Below, one piece after another: positions 11,980 through 25,600 of a DNA stretch of 64,000 bases. The translations under genes and the position numbers were made by a program. The stretch is taken from assembly GCA_905183005.1 (NCBI GenBank), contig CAJJDO010000084.1:325029-389028 (forward strand), given 5' to 3'. The notes below the pieces were generated by a model. It worked only from the letters and a program-made list of their open reading frames with translations, was not told the origin of the DNA and did no database searches. Numbering within the stretch: the first letter of the stretch is position 1; the number at the start of each line of letters is the position of its first letter. The stretch is from Paramecium pentaurelia. Taxonomy: Eukaryota; Ciliophora; Oligohymenophorea; Peniculida; Parameciidae.

Positions 11980-13950
11980 TCATACTATTTTACCTAGGGC
12001 ATTTTTCATATTTTTGAAGTTCATTAATACTTAATTTAATTGTTTTTCAATTTAATCTTTTTCTATTTTAATTTATTTTACAGCTTAAAATAAAGTTTAA
12101 GTCTTTTACTCTTTTTCTTTAATTAAGTCTTCTAACTCTTTTTCTTTTTTCTACAATTATTATATTTATGATTTTTAATCAAAATTTAATTTATTTAAAG
12201 TAAATATTTATTCTTCTGCTTTAATAATTCTCTCTTCAAATCTTTTTGCTCTATCTTGAATATAATATTTCATTTCTTTTTGAGAATCTAATTCAACTTT
12301 CTAATCATCTATTTAAGATTTTAATTAATAAATTTATTTATGTTACAAAAGTAATAGTTTTGAGAAATAATTACAAGTTTATTATAATTATTAGGATTCT
12401 AAATGTAGATAATGTCCATGAGCTACGAATTTAGAAAAAGTCATTTATAATACTTGCATAAAGTCCTACATAGTAAATTTTGGTTGATAAGTAGGTGTTG
12501 GAATACATTTTCTACCAGTTTAAAATAACTGTTGATTGATTTATAAACTCTTTTTAACTAGATCAACCATTTCTCTTCTTGTTTATATTACTTAAGCTTT
12601 AAGGAATGGAACCTACAAGGAATCTAAAATAAGTGAATCAATATCTTAATATTCTTATTAAAGTTATATGGATAAATCACTTAAAGATTTCACCTATTTA
12701 TTTTATTAAGGTTAAGAAGGACTGACATTAATATTTTTATTAGAATTTTAGACATGAGTACCTGTATATGATTTAATTTTGGTGAATATATTAGAGGCTG
12801 TTTATGCGACATTGTATTATGTTGAGTTTTATTATTTTTATTATTATTATTCATCAGTTTCTCCTAATCCTAATAAATCTTCATTCTAATAAATAGAATC
12901 ATTTTAGGTTTATTGTTATTATTATTATTATTATTATAAAACTTGTTATTAATTTTGGAATTTGCCCTCAATTAATTCATATGCATCATTAAATATCTCA
13001 TTCATATATTATCCAATATTGAATTTAAAAACTAAGAATTTAGCAATTCCAATTTAAATTATTTCTTCTGGAACTTAATAAACCATATCATTAAAATAAC
13101 TAATAAAAAATTAAATGAAAATATTACTTAAATTCTGTTTTTAAATACTTTATTTCTTTATTTAAAACTGAGGTTCTATAATTGACTATGTAATTTAATA
13201 ATGATCGATTATTTTAGATGATAAAATACATTTATTTACTTGTTAACATTAATGCAAATATATCTTTAGGTTCTAAAAATGATAAGATAGTAGATTTATA
13301 TTTATTAGTCAAAAGAGTGTAAATATTACTTTCTTGATATTATTAATTTAATATTTTATAAGCTCCTTGAATAAATAATGCTCCTGCTCTTATTTCTTTC
13401 ATTTATTCTAATTCAAAGGATGTTACAAGGTTGTTCTTTTCTGCTAAAGTGAGTTTCATTTCTACTTCACTAAGTCTTTATTAATAGTTATTATTAGCTT
13501 TTAGTAATAAATCATTTTATGTAAGATATTTAATATTAATTTCTTCTAATTCTTTATTTCTAAGTTTTAATTATTCACATTCTTTAACCAAATCAAATTG
13601 ACGTTATTCATAGTTATTTTTGATCTATAAAATAAAATGAGATCATTTTACTTCATCCATTTATTGCATATAAGTATCTTCAATATTTTTTATAATTTAT
13701 TCTTTTGATAAAATAGCTTTGATCTAATTCTGCAATTGCAATTTGAGACTATCTATTTCATTTTATTAAGTTTAATAATCATTGATGATTTCTCTTAAAC
13801 CTTTAACTTAATCCTTGACTGATTATATTTTTTCAAATCTCTCTTTATCTATACTATTATTGAATATTAATTTATTAAGTACATTTGTTTATTATGTTTA
13901 TTATATAATTTGTCTAAATCTTTTTAGAGAGAAGAATCCATAAAAATCAT
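11980..13950 (-). CDS. Coiled-coil protein with an F-box-like segment, 628 aa
   Basis: Starts MIFMDSSLQKDLDKLYNK (13950; an in-frame ATG at 13941 is an alternative). Introns 13854-13882, 13625-13651 and 13100-13127 give 629 codons. A heptad-like coiled coil fills about residues 25-150. A segment STILSFLEPKDIFALMLTSK (~res 200-220) resembles an F-box (leucine-rich, with LxPxD and a following SK.MYF), suggesting a possible SCF adaptor. The middle is poly-Gln/Asn low complexity, and a second coiled coil (~res 500-625) closes the protein. F-box assignment is by eye and tentative; a scaffold role without ubiquitin ligase function is equally possible. Stop TGA 11982-11980. Confidence 0.7.
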
Positions 13951-14053
13951 AAATTTGTATTAGGATGGTTACAATATTATCATTGGTTGAATAGAATCAT
14001 CTTGTTTAATTTATTATTTCATTTATTATATATATTTTTAATTTAATTAACGA

Positions 14054-15412
14054 ATGAAGTATTTCCAAAATGGATTGAATCAAATTTGCTAATAAATAAT
14101 TAGACCAGCAAGAGCAGAATATACAATATATGATTTATGTATATCTACATAATTATTATTATCAATAGCTTCTTATTAGATTTAAGAAGATAGTTAATAT
14201 ATAAGAGAGGATATTGATATCATCAATCCTAGATAAGAAGTTATTAAAGTTAGTTAATACATAGGCTAATAAAAAAGTGATGTTTGCATTATATATTTGC
14301 ATACAGCCAATGGTTCTAGAATGGAAGTGAGCAAATATGTATCAATGATTATTAAAAATGGCTTTGGTTTGATTTCATTTGATTTTACTGGATCTGGAAT
14401 GTCTGATGGAGATATTGTGACTTATGGATATAGAGAAGTTGGAGATTTATAAACTGTTATTACACATTTCTAATCATCATATAAATAAATAATATTATGG
14501 GGAAGATCTATGGGTTCTGCCGTTGCTATATAATATATGCAAAAATTCAATAATATACTCATCAAAGGAATGATTTTGGATAGTCCATTTGTTTGCTTAT
14601 ATGATGTAAATAAATACTTCAATTGAATTAGGTCATTTTATAAATGGCATCAACTAAAACTAAAATTCCTAATTTCATATTGAAGAGTCTTTCTACATTT
14701 GTATCAAATGAACTCAAAAAATAAGCAGGATTTGATTTAGAGGATATAAATTGTTTGAAAAAGATTTCTACAATTAAATGTCCTGCTATATTTGTCACTT
14801 CCAAATCAGATACTATTGTACCATCTGAATAAACAGAAAAACTTTTTAAATCTTATACAGGTATCAAATAAATCCAATACACAAATCAATAACATAATGG
14901 TATAAGAGATCATTCTTTTATTGAAACACTTATTCATTGGTTTAAAAAGAGAACTCCTATCTTTGAGAGATTAGGAGTGGGCACTTAAATTAAATAGAGA
15001 ATTATGCATAAATAAAAAAATACATTAGGATCAATTAAATAGGTTTCTTTGGATCTCTATAAAGAAAGATCTTCAACACTTGAATGTTGTAATTTTTATT
15101 TTTATTTAAGATTAAAAAAGTTTGAATACTTCTATATCTCCAAGATAAATAATCATGAATAAAAAAAAATTAACTGCAGAAGAGAAGTATAATCAATTAT
15201 TGGAAACTTAAAGATCTCTTTATTAAGATCGTTCAGTTTCTGCAAAAAGAATTTAGATTAGCAACTCTATTGATTATTAAATTTCTCCAATGCCTTTAGG
15301 ACCTTTAAGTAATAAAATAGTCAATACATCGTAACATAATTATTTCTCTCATTCAAAACCTATTACTTTCACTAAGGTTCCTCATAAGACTAAAGATTGT
15401 ACTTATGTTTGA
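14054..15412 (+). CDS. Alpha/beta hydrolase (ABHD17/Bem46-like), 436 aa
   Basis: Starts MKYFQNGLNQICQQIIRPAR. Introns 14606-14631 and 15089-15110 (a 5' site three bases earlier is also possible). The fold runs from CIIYLHTANGSRMEVSKYV through FDFTGSGMSDG to the nucleophile elbow GRSMGS (GxSxG, ~res 155), then SDTIVPSEQ (acidic residue) and NGIRDHSF (catalytic His), a complete triad. The FDFTGSGxSDG motif is typical of the Bem46/ABHD17 group, which contains protein depalmitoylases. The C-terminal ~140 residues are Ser/Gln-rich and disordered; an internal ATG at 15153 could be mistaken for a separate small gene. Substrate unknown. Confidence 0.8.
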
Positions 15413-15596
15413 TTATATTTTTTGATAAGTTATTAAATTAATTTTAATATTTAATAAAAAAGAGGTTAATTTAATTCAATGTTTCTTACATTTCAAATAA
15501 CTTAAATTTACTATATAAATAATCTAATTTACATGTATCGCATACAGATTTTGAATCTATAAAATACCAATTAAATTAAAATATATATAAATTAAA

Positions 15597-16595
15597 ATGG
15601 GATAGGAATGCCAGAAATGCAAAGCTTACTCAGTTAAGGAAGAGTTTGACATTAAGAACATGGATGAAGAGTTAGGAGATGAGAGTCCTGACGTAGAGTA
15701 ATCATTTTTAGATGAGGAGGATGAAGTTAAAAAACATAGTATTATTATAAATTATAGGAAAGATAGGCCACCATGTTTAGATAATTATAAGAGAGGAAGA
15801 ATGTTAGGGAAGGAGGAATGTTATGATTAAAATGATCCTAAATTATCTGCTACAATAGAAAATAAAGAAATGGCTTTAACTGAAGAACAAAGAGGAGAGG
15901 AGATTATATTAGCAGATGGATCAAGATATTAAGGTAATGTGGTAGATGGAAAGGCAAATGGAAAAGGAAAGTTATGGTTAAATAATGGTGATATTTATGA
16001 AGGAGACATAATTGACAATATAATCTAAGGAAATGGTGTCTATTATTATAATAGAGGGCCTATTTATAGTGGATAATTTTTGAATGGGAAATCTGAAGGA
16101 ATAGGTAAGGAGATGTGGCCTGATGGATCAATTTATGAGGGATAGTTCAAAAATGGTAAAAAACAAGGTTAAGGATTATATAAGTGGAGTTAAGGATGTA
16201 TGTATGAGGGAGAGTGGTTTGAGAATATGATACATGGTTAAGGAAGATATGAATGGTCAGATGGTAGGGTAATTGTATAAATGTATCTATAGTGTTATTA
16301 AGGAAATTGGAATAAGAATCAGATGCATGGGAGAGGAAAGTATTTATGGAAGGATGGAAAGCATTATGATGGAGAATATGAATATGATAAAAAATGTGGT
16401 TTTGGCATTTTCGTTTGGGCTGATGGTAAACAATATTAAGGTTATTGGTTTGATGGTAAATAACATGGTAAAGGACTGATGATAAATAAAGAGGGAAAGA
16501 AGAAATTTGGAGAATGGGTCAATGGAAAGTTAATTAGTTGTAGTGAGGAGACGAATGTATAAATAATTCCTGAGGGTTGGATTAATAAGGCTTGA
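15597..16595 (+). CDS. MORN-repeat protein, 324 aa
   Basis: Starts MGQECQKCKAYSVKEEFDIK; Gly2 with Cys5/Cys8 suggests a lipid-anchored N-terminus. From about residue 95 to the end there are roughly eight MORN repeats of ~23 residues (YQGNVVDGKANGKGKLWL, YEGDIIDNIIQGNGVYYY, YEGQFKNGKKQGQGLYKW, YDGEYEYDKKCGFGIFVW). One 24-nt intron (16269-16292) lies inside a repeat. MORN repeats form elongated beta structures that scaffold complexes at membranes and ciliate cortical structures. No kinase or other enzymatic domain is attached. Stop TGA 16593-16595. Confidence 0.9.
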
Positions 16596-16751
16596 CTTCT
16601 TTTGTTTATGTTCTGCAATTACTTAGTTTTTTATAGGTTTAATTTATTTAAATATTACTATTATATTTAATCAATTAAATGGTATTTTTTGCTGGGTTTT
16701 TAAAGAATACTTTTATTATTATTAATAATAATAATTATTATTATCAAAAAA

Positions 16752-18608
16752 ATGGCCAATCCTCATATTCCTGTTGAATTTAATAAAGATGAAGATGAAT
16801 TGAAATGTCATCCATCTTAAAGTGGTTCCACAGCCACTCCTACACTCTTTGAAAATTCAAATAATTCTAAAGCATTCTGTGCATAGTTTTTTGAAGATTA
16901 ATTACACTAAGATGGTACTATCTTTAATTATATATTTAAGATGATGAATTTGATGAACTAAATCAATAATTAAATTAAGTCTTACTTAGTGATTCATTTA
17001 AACCTTCATTAACTTAAGCTTTTACAGCTGACATGTACATTCAATTTTTAAAACGATTAGGTCATCATATCTTAGTCATGAAAAGTTGACAAAAAATTCT
17101 AGAAAAATGTAGTTAGAATATTAGAATGCTAATTTAAAAGAAAAAGAATTCGTATTTAACACTTATATAAAAAATGATATTGAAAATTTTAGTTTAGACA
17201 AGTACAGACATTATATACTTGAAAAAATAATTGAAGTTGGTAATTTAGGATTATTTATTGTTAAGGTCCACCATCCCATAAAAATATTATTCTAGATAGA
17301 ATATATAAATAAATACATAAACTTATTAAAGATCTTTATGCTTGTAAAGTTATGCAAAAAGGTTTAGAAGTTATGACATTTAATCCATAAGATTCTCCAG
17401 AATAATTTGAGAATTATCTTTCATTTATACATTAAGATAATGCATTAATGAAGAAAATTTATATTGATAAAATTGCTAATCAAATTATTTAAAAGAGTTT
17501 GGAAATCCTTGAAGGAAACAATCTATTGAAATTACTTTAAATTCTATAAAAATATGTAAGATAATTGAATATTATTCATAGATTCTTAATAATAACAAAG
17601 AAAAGTTCGAATTATCAACTGATCAATATGGATGTCTTATTGTCAATAAAATAATTGATATTTATCCAAAATAATTTGAATTATAAACTAAATAGATTTG
17701 CAATGACATAATAGTTAGAGCTATTGAAAATTGTTCATGTCTTACTAGAAGATAATATGCTAATTATATAATTTAATAAATATTGGAAAAAGGATAAGAA
17801 GTTCATAAAAGATTATTAATGGATTAATATCTTATTAAAGATTTTATTTCAATGTCTTTGGATAAGTATGGTAGCAATGTAGCAGAAAAAGCTATTATAT
17901 ATGCAGGACCGTAATGGAGATTGAAATTATGGGAAGAAGAAGTTTCTATTTCTGAAAGGTAGATATAGAATTATATCATTTTATAGTTCATTTAAGAAAT
18001 TGATAAATGATCAATATGCTAATTATCCAATATAAAGATTATTTGAATATTTGGAATAATAATAAAGGAATGAATTTATTGCTTTATTAAATAAATTACA
18101 TGGCAATAATCAATTAAATAATCATGGATTAATTGTTATGAAATTTGCTTAAGCTAATTATTCTGTCAAAAGATACACTCAAAAGATTGTGTAGTCAGAA
18201 TTAAATAAACATAGCAAGAATTAAGATAAAAGTAATAACAATAATAATAAAGTGTAAAAGAAATAATTAAATTAATAAATTCCATAATTGTAGATGTAAT
18301 AATAATAGTAATTATTATATCAATAATAATATTAATAATAGATGTAATAAATGATCTTTTAACAATCATAATTTAAATAATTTGATCAATAATAGTATTA
18401 AGCTGCTGTTATGCAATAAATGCTTATGTTTTAATAATAATAATAACAATTATTAACTTAAATGCCATAATTGTATAATCAGGATATGAATTATATGCCT
18501 TATCCAATTATGACATAAGAGTAATAGATGATGATGTTAAGATGGATTCAATCATAATAACAACTTTGCAACTCAAATATTAAATTCCAAAATGGATAAT
18601 AAAAATGA
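16752..18608 (+). CDS. Pumilio/PUF-family RNA-binding protein, 574 aa
   Basis: Starts MANPHIPVEFNKDEDELKCH. Five introns (16915-16940, 17035-17060, 17240-17265, 17556-17581, 17959-17986) give 575 codons. PUF repeats occupy about residues 125-430, with core motifs YACKVMQKGLE, KIANQIIQKSLE, DQYGCLIVNKIID, RQYANYIIQQILE, DKYGSNVAEKAI and DQYANYPIQRLFE. These residues face RNA bases in PUF proteins, which bind 3' UTRs and repress or destabilise mRNAs. The N-terminus is acidic and unstructured; the last ~140 residues are a Gln/Met-rich low-complexity tail typical of Paramecium RNA-binding proteins. Stop TGA 18606-18608. Confidence 0.92.
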
Positions 18609-18663
18609 CAATCATGTTAGTGATAAATATTATATATATATATAATTATAATTTATTCCTGAA

Positions 18664-20897
18664 ATGGAAGTTTTGCAAAAGATAATATAAAAATCTGGAA
18701 CAAACTTATCTCTTATTGATCTAGAATTCAAGTAAAATAATAGTAGTATATCAGACAAATCGAAAATTTGAAAGAGGTGCTTCCACTGCTTATTTAATTT
18801 AAGAATCTCAAAGAAGTAAGTTAAATACATAATAATTATAGTTAAATTTACATGGAAATAGATTAAGATAATTACCAGATGATCTATCTTAATTAAAGAA
18901 TCTTGAAACTTTAGATATAACAAATAATATGTTTGAAAATGTAATGTTTATTTTTAATTTAGTTATAATAAGTAGTTTAATCATTAAAAACATTACCTTC
19001 ATTAAATCATTTAGAAATAGCATTAAAATCTAAAGAAGAAGAAGAATTTATAATTGAAAATCTACCATAATTAGTAATGTTAAATCAATAAGCTATTAAA
19101 ATTGAAGATTAATCTGAATAACAAAGTGATATGTAATCAGAGAGATCAGCAACAGGATTGGAAATAACATTATAATAAGAAGATTTAGAATAGATGGCTG
19201 TATAAATTATATTATATATTTATAGTTGCTTCATGATAGTATCAAAGAGTTAAGAAAAGAAGATGAAGAATCAGAAAAATAAATATCTTCAGTTTTTGAA
19301 AACTCAGTTAAGACTATAATGAAAGAATTATAGACCAAATTAGCATAAAAAACACCTGAACATATTACAAATTTAACAATTCTAAAAGTTTAAAATTTAT
19401 TTTAAAAATAGGCAAAATATAATTTATATGAAGTTTGTTTTTAATTGTTTATAAGATACTTTAAATTAACAGATAAAAAGTTAGAATAGATTCTAACTAA
19501 AATACATGATTAACATCAATAGATATTTACAGATATGACTAATGTTATTATGAATGTAAGAGATAATTAATCAATATAATCAATACAAAAAAAATTATTA
19601 GAAACTAATTCAGGATAATCTAATTAAGAAAAGGGAACAGAATAAAGACTTAGATAAGAATTATAAGAATTGTAATCATATACAAGAGAAATTGAATAAG
19701 AAAATAAAACTTATTTAGAATTATTAATTAAATATGGAAAAGGTGAAAAAATTCAATTACATTAAATTCTAAATAATTAGTAAAAGACTGAAAATTAAAA
19801 TATAGATAATTCATCATAATTTATATAATAGAATAATAATGACAAAACTATTGCTTTAAATTTAATAAGACCATAATAAAATTAATATGCATCTATTCAA
19901 AATAAGAATAATTAATTATAATCAAATGTGTTGGTATAAGCACCTTAATTGGTTAAAATGTTAACTTTAAAATAATTTAAAGATTTAATATAAGAAATAT
20001 ATGAAAGTAAGTTGAAATTTGATTAAAAATGTTCTGATTCTCATTTACCAAGAGAAACAATGGAATAACATATGTATACATTTTTAAATTAGAAATATGG
20101 TTTAAAAAGTTTAATATTGGAATGGGCTTCTTGTATTATAAATGCATTAAAAAGATATGGAAATGATGATAATGATGTTGCAGTATTTGGCAAAATTTTA
20201 AGGAATGAATGCGATGAAGAATTTAGATTTGTTTAAGGTTAAGTGAAGAATACAATATTGGAATTATTGAAGGTAATATTTTAATAATAATAATAATATT
20301 AGATGTATTTGAGAGGGAAATTTCCATTAAAAACAAATGCTGATATAAAAGAAATGATGAATTAAAGAGTTAATAGTTTTATATTCTAAGAAGAAGCTGA
20401 AGATATAATAAAATATATGTATAATCAAGAAGATTCAGAATTAATTCTTAACAAATTAAAATAATATTTTCTATTGCCTGCAAAACATGTAGAGAAAAGA
20501 ATGACTAGAGAAGAGTAATTGTAAATAGTAAATGAGAAAGATAAATCTAAGATTGAATTTTCAATATTTTAGAAAGTTATTTTAGATTTTTAAATGAAAT
20601 CACATGAAAAATATTTATCAAAATTTATTTAACAATTTAAACTATAAGATTAAGATTAGAATGGAATTATAGATGAAGTAAAAATAATATATATATAAAT
20701 AGAATGAATTTCGATAATTGATTACAGATTTGAATATTGGAACCAATGATTTTGATATTTAGAGATATTTGAATAAAATAGATCCATACAATAATCAATA
20801 AATAACATTTTCATAATGTGTTCAATTATTTTCTCAGGAATAGGCACCAGGAACAAATGTACCAATAATCTAGAAAATTTCAGTTGAAAGTTTTTGA
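18664..20897 (+). CDS. Leucine-rich-repeat protein, 703 aa
   Basis: Starts MEVLQKIIQKSGTNLSLIDL only 55 bp after the PUF gene. Introns: 18732-18754, 18816-18841, 18941-18962, 19200-19225, 20678-20702. A short LRR array is at residues ~25-110 (FKNLKELNLHGNRLRQLPDD, LKNLETLDITNN, LPSLNHLEIAL). The middle is Gln-rich coiled coil. A conserved-looking helical module lies at ~430-500 (HMYTFLNQKYGLKSLILEWA..CIINALKRYG). The last 70 residues (FRQLITDLNIGTNDFDIQRY..KIDPYNNQQITFSQCVQLF) resemble an EF-hand-like pair without clear calcium loops. This arrangement recalls ciliary LRR proteins, but I could not name the family. Confidence 0.75.
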
Positions 20898-21071
20898 GTA
20901 ATTTTTTAATATAATAAATTCATAACATTTAGTAATGGTTCTTTTCTATTATAAGAAATATATATAATATCAATAACTATAGTTATAGTTATTATATTAT
21001 AATATAATATATATGAATCAAAGATTAGCATATTAATTTTTGCGCTTGTTATTGTTATTTTTTAAATTTAA

Positions 21072-22505
21072 ATGACACAAGACATTTCAAAAGAAGTACT
21101 AGCTCTTTCCATCCATGTTGCTGCAGCTGCTTCCTAAATCACTATCTAAACTTAATAAAGGATGACTTTAGTTACAAATAGTGTTTTAGAGAGTGTAGAC
21201 TAAACATTGAAGATTGTCAATTCAATTATGATGTAATCATAAAAATAATCTCATTTGGATGCAGTTATAGAAGAATTTGAAGATGATTGTGGTAAAGATT
21301 CAAAAACAAAAGAATGTTATATAGATTAATAACTTAATGTTATTAACAATTAACAATCAGTTTAAATTAAAATTGAAAATATGAAGTGTTAAGAAAATTT
21401 TAATCCAAACATGTCAGTCAAATCAACTAATTCTAATTGTTATAGTATTTAAAAATAAAAAACAAAAAGTTAAATAATAGTAGAGAAACAATAAAATTAA
21501 AATCTAACTAATGATACTCCAATCTAATAATAGAAATAATCACTGCTTTCTTATTAATTATCTTAAATTAAAGTTGATAAAGTAAAAGAAGCATAAGAAT
21601 AAAAGGAATTAATGATATTAATTGATTAAGTTGATCCAGAAGAATTAATTACTAAATTGAAATCTATGGAAATGATTTGTCCATATCCATAAGAAAATTC
21701 AAATTAATTAGAATCAATTATAAATATAAGTGAACCACTTATTATATTAAATGCTGAATAATGTTAATAATAAAAAAAAACATCTCCAAAAAAATCAGAA
21801 TGGTATGACAGTTCTTCTGTTGAATATAAAGCTACATCATATAATACCAATGAATCATCTAATTTAGATCATCATTCTTATAAATGGAAAAGTAGTAGTA
21901 TTGAAGATGAAAATTTATTGCAAGATTGTGAATTTTAATTTTAATCTTCAGTATTTGATTTTCCATTTCCAGAAGATTTTTGTACTAATAGTATAAATGT
22001 GTAATAGAATTTTCAACAATTAGAAAATAAAAACTAATTTACTCCTAAAAAGAAGAGATTATACTGTAATAATAAAAAGGTTCCTCATTGGGCTGAAAAT
22101 TTATAGGTATTTTTATTTTGAATATTTTTTAGAAAGTTTAACAATATTAATCTTAATAATATCTTTTACCTCATCATTAAATCTTTGGTAAGATGAAAAA
22201 CAGAGTTTTAGAAATAGCCAAATAGTTTTCAGAAAGTAGATATTAAAGAAGAGGAAGTTCAGCTTAATGGCATATTCCTAATAAGACTTTCGAAATGATG
22301 CAATAATAGATGAAAAAACTATAATAAATATAAGATGAAAATATGTAAAAAATATAACAACATCAAATAGATGTAATAATATGTTTAATTATAATAGTCT
22401 GCACAAAAAAATTAAGGTTTATTTGCAAAAACATAATATTTTTTAACAAGTATTAAAAAAAAGATCCTTAATTCATTTGAGAAAGATTCAAAATATAAAA
22501 AATGA
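21072..22505 (+). CDS. INCENP-like chromosomal passenger protein, 460 aa
   Basis: Starts MTQDISKEVLALSIHVAAAA. Introns 22107-22132 and 22373-22397. Most of the protein is Gln/Ser-rich and unstructured, but residues ~335-400 form an IN-box, the Aurora-B-binding segment of INCENP: KKVPHWAENLQ, then IFGKMKNRVLEIAKQFSE, then RYQRRGSSAQW. The last piece mirrors the C-terminal TSS motif (human RYHKRTSSAVW) that Aurora B phosphorylates to activate itself. An N-terminal hydrophobic-helical region could be the survivin/borealin-binding part. INCENP scaffolds the passenger complex in mitosis. No search was run; the IN-box plus GSS context makes the call strong. Confidence 0.82.
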
Positions 22506-22619
22506 ATTAAATTGTAAATTTATTATTTTTTGAATCATATCCAATTATGATACTTTTCTATTTTTTCATAAAATATTATTTTTTATTAAAATTTATAATA
22601 TAAATAATAAAATTTATAT

Positions 22620-25600
22620 ATGTTCAATTTTAAACCAAAGTTAGAGAAATATTATTAATTTTAGATATTATAATTCTCAGGAATAGAAAAAATTTGAACA
22701 ATTATTTGAAGCCTATTTTGATCCAGCTAACTAAAATAAAACATCAAGTTATTTATCAATATTAAAGAAGTATTACTTACTCATTATAATTTAAGAAATA
22801 AATAAATTAGATTTTTTACTAGGGCTTTTGTTTTTACATTTCCATTAGTTTTTGGATTGTATTTGTTACCAGGTAATTAATTCAAGATACAAATTCAAAT
22901 CAAAAAGCTTGTTAGAAAATCAATTGTAGAATTTTACAAATTCATTTATGATTATTCTGATTTAACATAGTAAGTATTATATTATAAATGATTTAAGTAA
23001 ATCAACATGTTCATAGCAATATATATTGGCATTAAATTAATAATATATGTATTTTGAAGAATAAGAAATAAAAAATGAAGGATTATTTGAGAATATAATT
23101 AAATAATACATTTTTATATTGAATGGTATACAATATGATTAATGTAATAAGATAATTAAGATTAATTGGAATTTGTATTGCTACATTTGGATGAGCTTTT
23201 ATTAAAAGTAATGGAAAGAAATAGATATCATTATTTTATTGAGAATTCAACTATTTTAATAGATCTATTAGATATCATAACTAGAAAATTACCAGATTTA
23301 GATGATTCATAATTAACATATAAATATTAATTTGAAGTGCAAAAGTTATAATCAATTACAACATTACTTTGTGCCTTGTTTTAATATAGTTTAAAGTAGA
23401 ATGAAAGAATAGAAATATATTAATATAGTATGGGTATCTTGAAAAAGAATTTTGTTTTGGCAAAACTGTTGAAATAACAATTCAATTTGTTATTGCCAAT
23501 AATCTATAAAGATTTAGCAAGTTAGGAAAATTAGATAAATTTAAGCACAATCAAATTTTTAATTGAATTTTAAAATAGTTTAAGTATATATTAATAGAAT
23601 ATTAAGAATGCAGCGATTTATTTGATTAATTATTGAAGGATTAACTATTTTCAAATTTGATTAGTGTTTTAGATAGAAAATCACCATAATTTAAATAGGA
23701 ATTTTGTAATTTTTTAGGAATGATGAAGGAGAATAAAGAAATTTGTTATTTGATGAAAGAGACTAAGATTTATGAGGAAGAAAAGTTAAGATTATAGAAT
23801 TTAAAAGTAAATAAAGAGTTATAGATGATTATAAAATAATTGATATTATGATTAATATGTCTGAAATGGTTTAAACCTTTTCAATTCATTCTAAAAAGCA
23901 TCGTAGGTTTACATAATGTAATTAACTTAGTACCTAGAAATAGCAGAAGGGACTATTAATGAAAGGAGTCACTATTCGTAATAATATGAATCTTAAGTTA
24001 TGGTTAAATGAAGTAATGAATAGGAAAGAGATTGATTTGAAATTAGGAAAATTGAATATAGATTGTTAAAGAAATGATAAATAGTTGAAATATTATCATA
24101 ATGATGTCATATTGCCTAGTATATTTAGAGATGTAGAGGATAGTCAAATATTTCCAATGATTTGTTTTCAAAAAAGTACATATTTATAATTTTAATAGGA
24201 ACCTGCAGATAATTGATGAGAGAAAGTAAAATATAGATAATACTTTAGTCAGATTTGAAGATAATGTGACGTCATTGTTACCTAGTGATAAAAGAAATTC
24301 TATATTATATGGATTATTAAGAGAATTAATGTATGAAATAGAGTTTAGAGAATAAAATATATTGATATGTCAACATAAGATTACTAAAGTGTTTTATATT
24401 TACTTTACAGATTGTTTGATTTGTCCAATATCTAAATGTTGTTATACATCTGTAGTTTTTGTATTGGGATAAATATTTGGTGGTTAAATAAGATGCAATA
24501 ATGAAAATTGTCCAATTTAGATTCTAGTAACATTTGATATACAAGAAGAGTTGTTATGGAAAAAAAACTATGTTGATTTAAGCAATAGGTTTTCAAAATA
24601 TATAATAAGTGGTAAATTTAGAACTAACAGTTTAAAAACATCATTATAGCCTACAGATGTTTCAAAGTCCAATCATCATTATAATCTTAATATTAATAGT
24701 CATATCAGTCAAACTGAAAGAATTTAAAGTAAACTAAACCTATCTCAATTAAGTAATNAAGGATTAACTATTTTCAAATTTGATTAGTGTTTTAGATAGA
24801 AAATCACCATAATTTAAATAGGAATTTTGTAATTTTTTAGGAATGATGAAGGAGAATAAAGAAATTTGTTATTTGATGAAAGAGACTAAGATTTATGAGG
24901 AAGAAAAGTTAAGATTATAGAATTTAAAAGTAAATAAAGAGTTATAGATGATTATAAAATAATTGATATTATGATTAATATGTCTGAAATGGTTTAAACC
25001 TTTTCAATTCATTCTAAAAAGCATCGTAGGTTTACATAATGTAATTAACTTAGTACCTAGAAATAGCAGAAGGGACTATTAATGAAAGGAGTCACTATTC
25101 GTAATAATATGAATCTTAAGTTATGGTTAAATGAAGTAATGAATAGGAAAGAGATTGATTTGAAATTAGGAAAATTGAATATAGATTGTTAAAGAAATGA
25201 TAAATAGTTGAAATATTATCATAATGATGTCATATTGCCTAGTATATTTAGAGATGTAGAGGATAGTCAAATATTTCCAATGATTTGTTTTCAAAAAAGT
25301 ACATATTTATAATTTTAATAGGAACCTGCAGATAATTGATGAGAGAAAGTAAAATATAGATAATACTTTAGTCAGATTTGAAGATAATGTGACGTCATTG
25401 TTACCTAGTGATAAAAGAAATTCTATATTATATGGATTATTAAGAGAATTAATGTATGAAATAGAGTTTAGAGAATAAAATATATTGATATGTCAACATA
25501 AGATTACTAAAGTGTTTTATATTTACTTTACAGATTGTTTGATTTGTCCAATATCTAAATGTTGTTATACATCTGTAGTTTTTGTATTGGGATAAATATT

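Noticed and set aside
15153..15412. Separate 85-residue gene starting MNKKKLTAEEKYNQLL
   Set aside because: A normal 22-nt intron joins the hydrolase frame to this segment, so it reads as the tail of the same protein.
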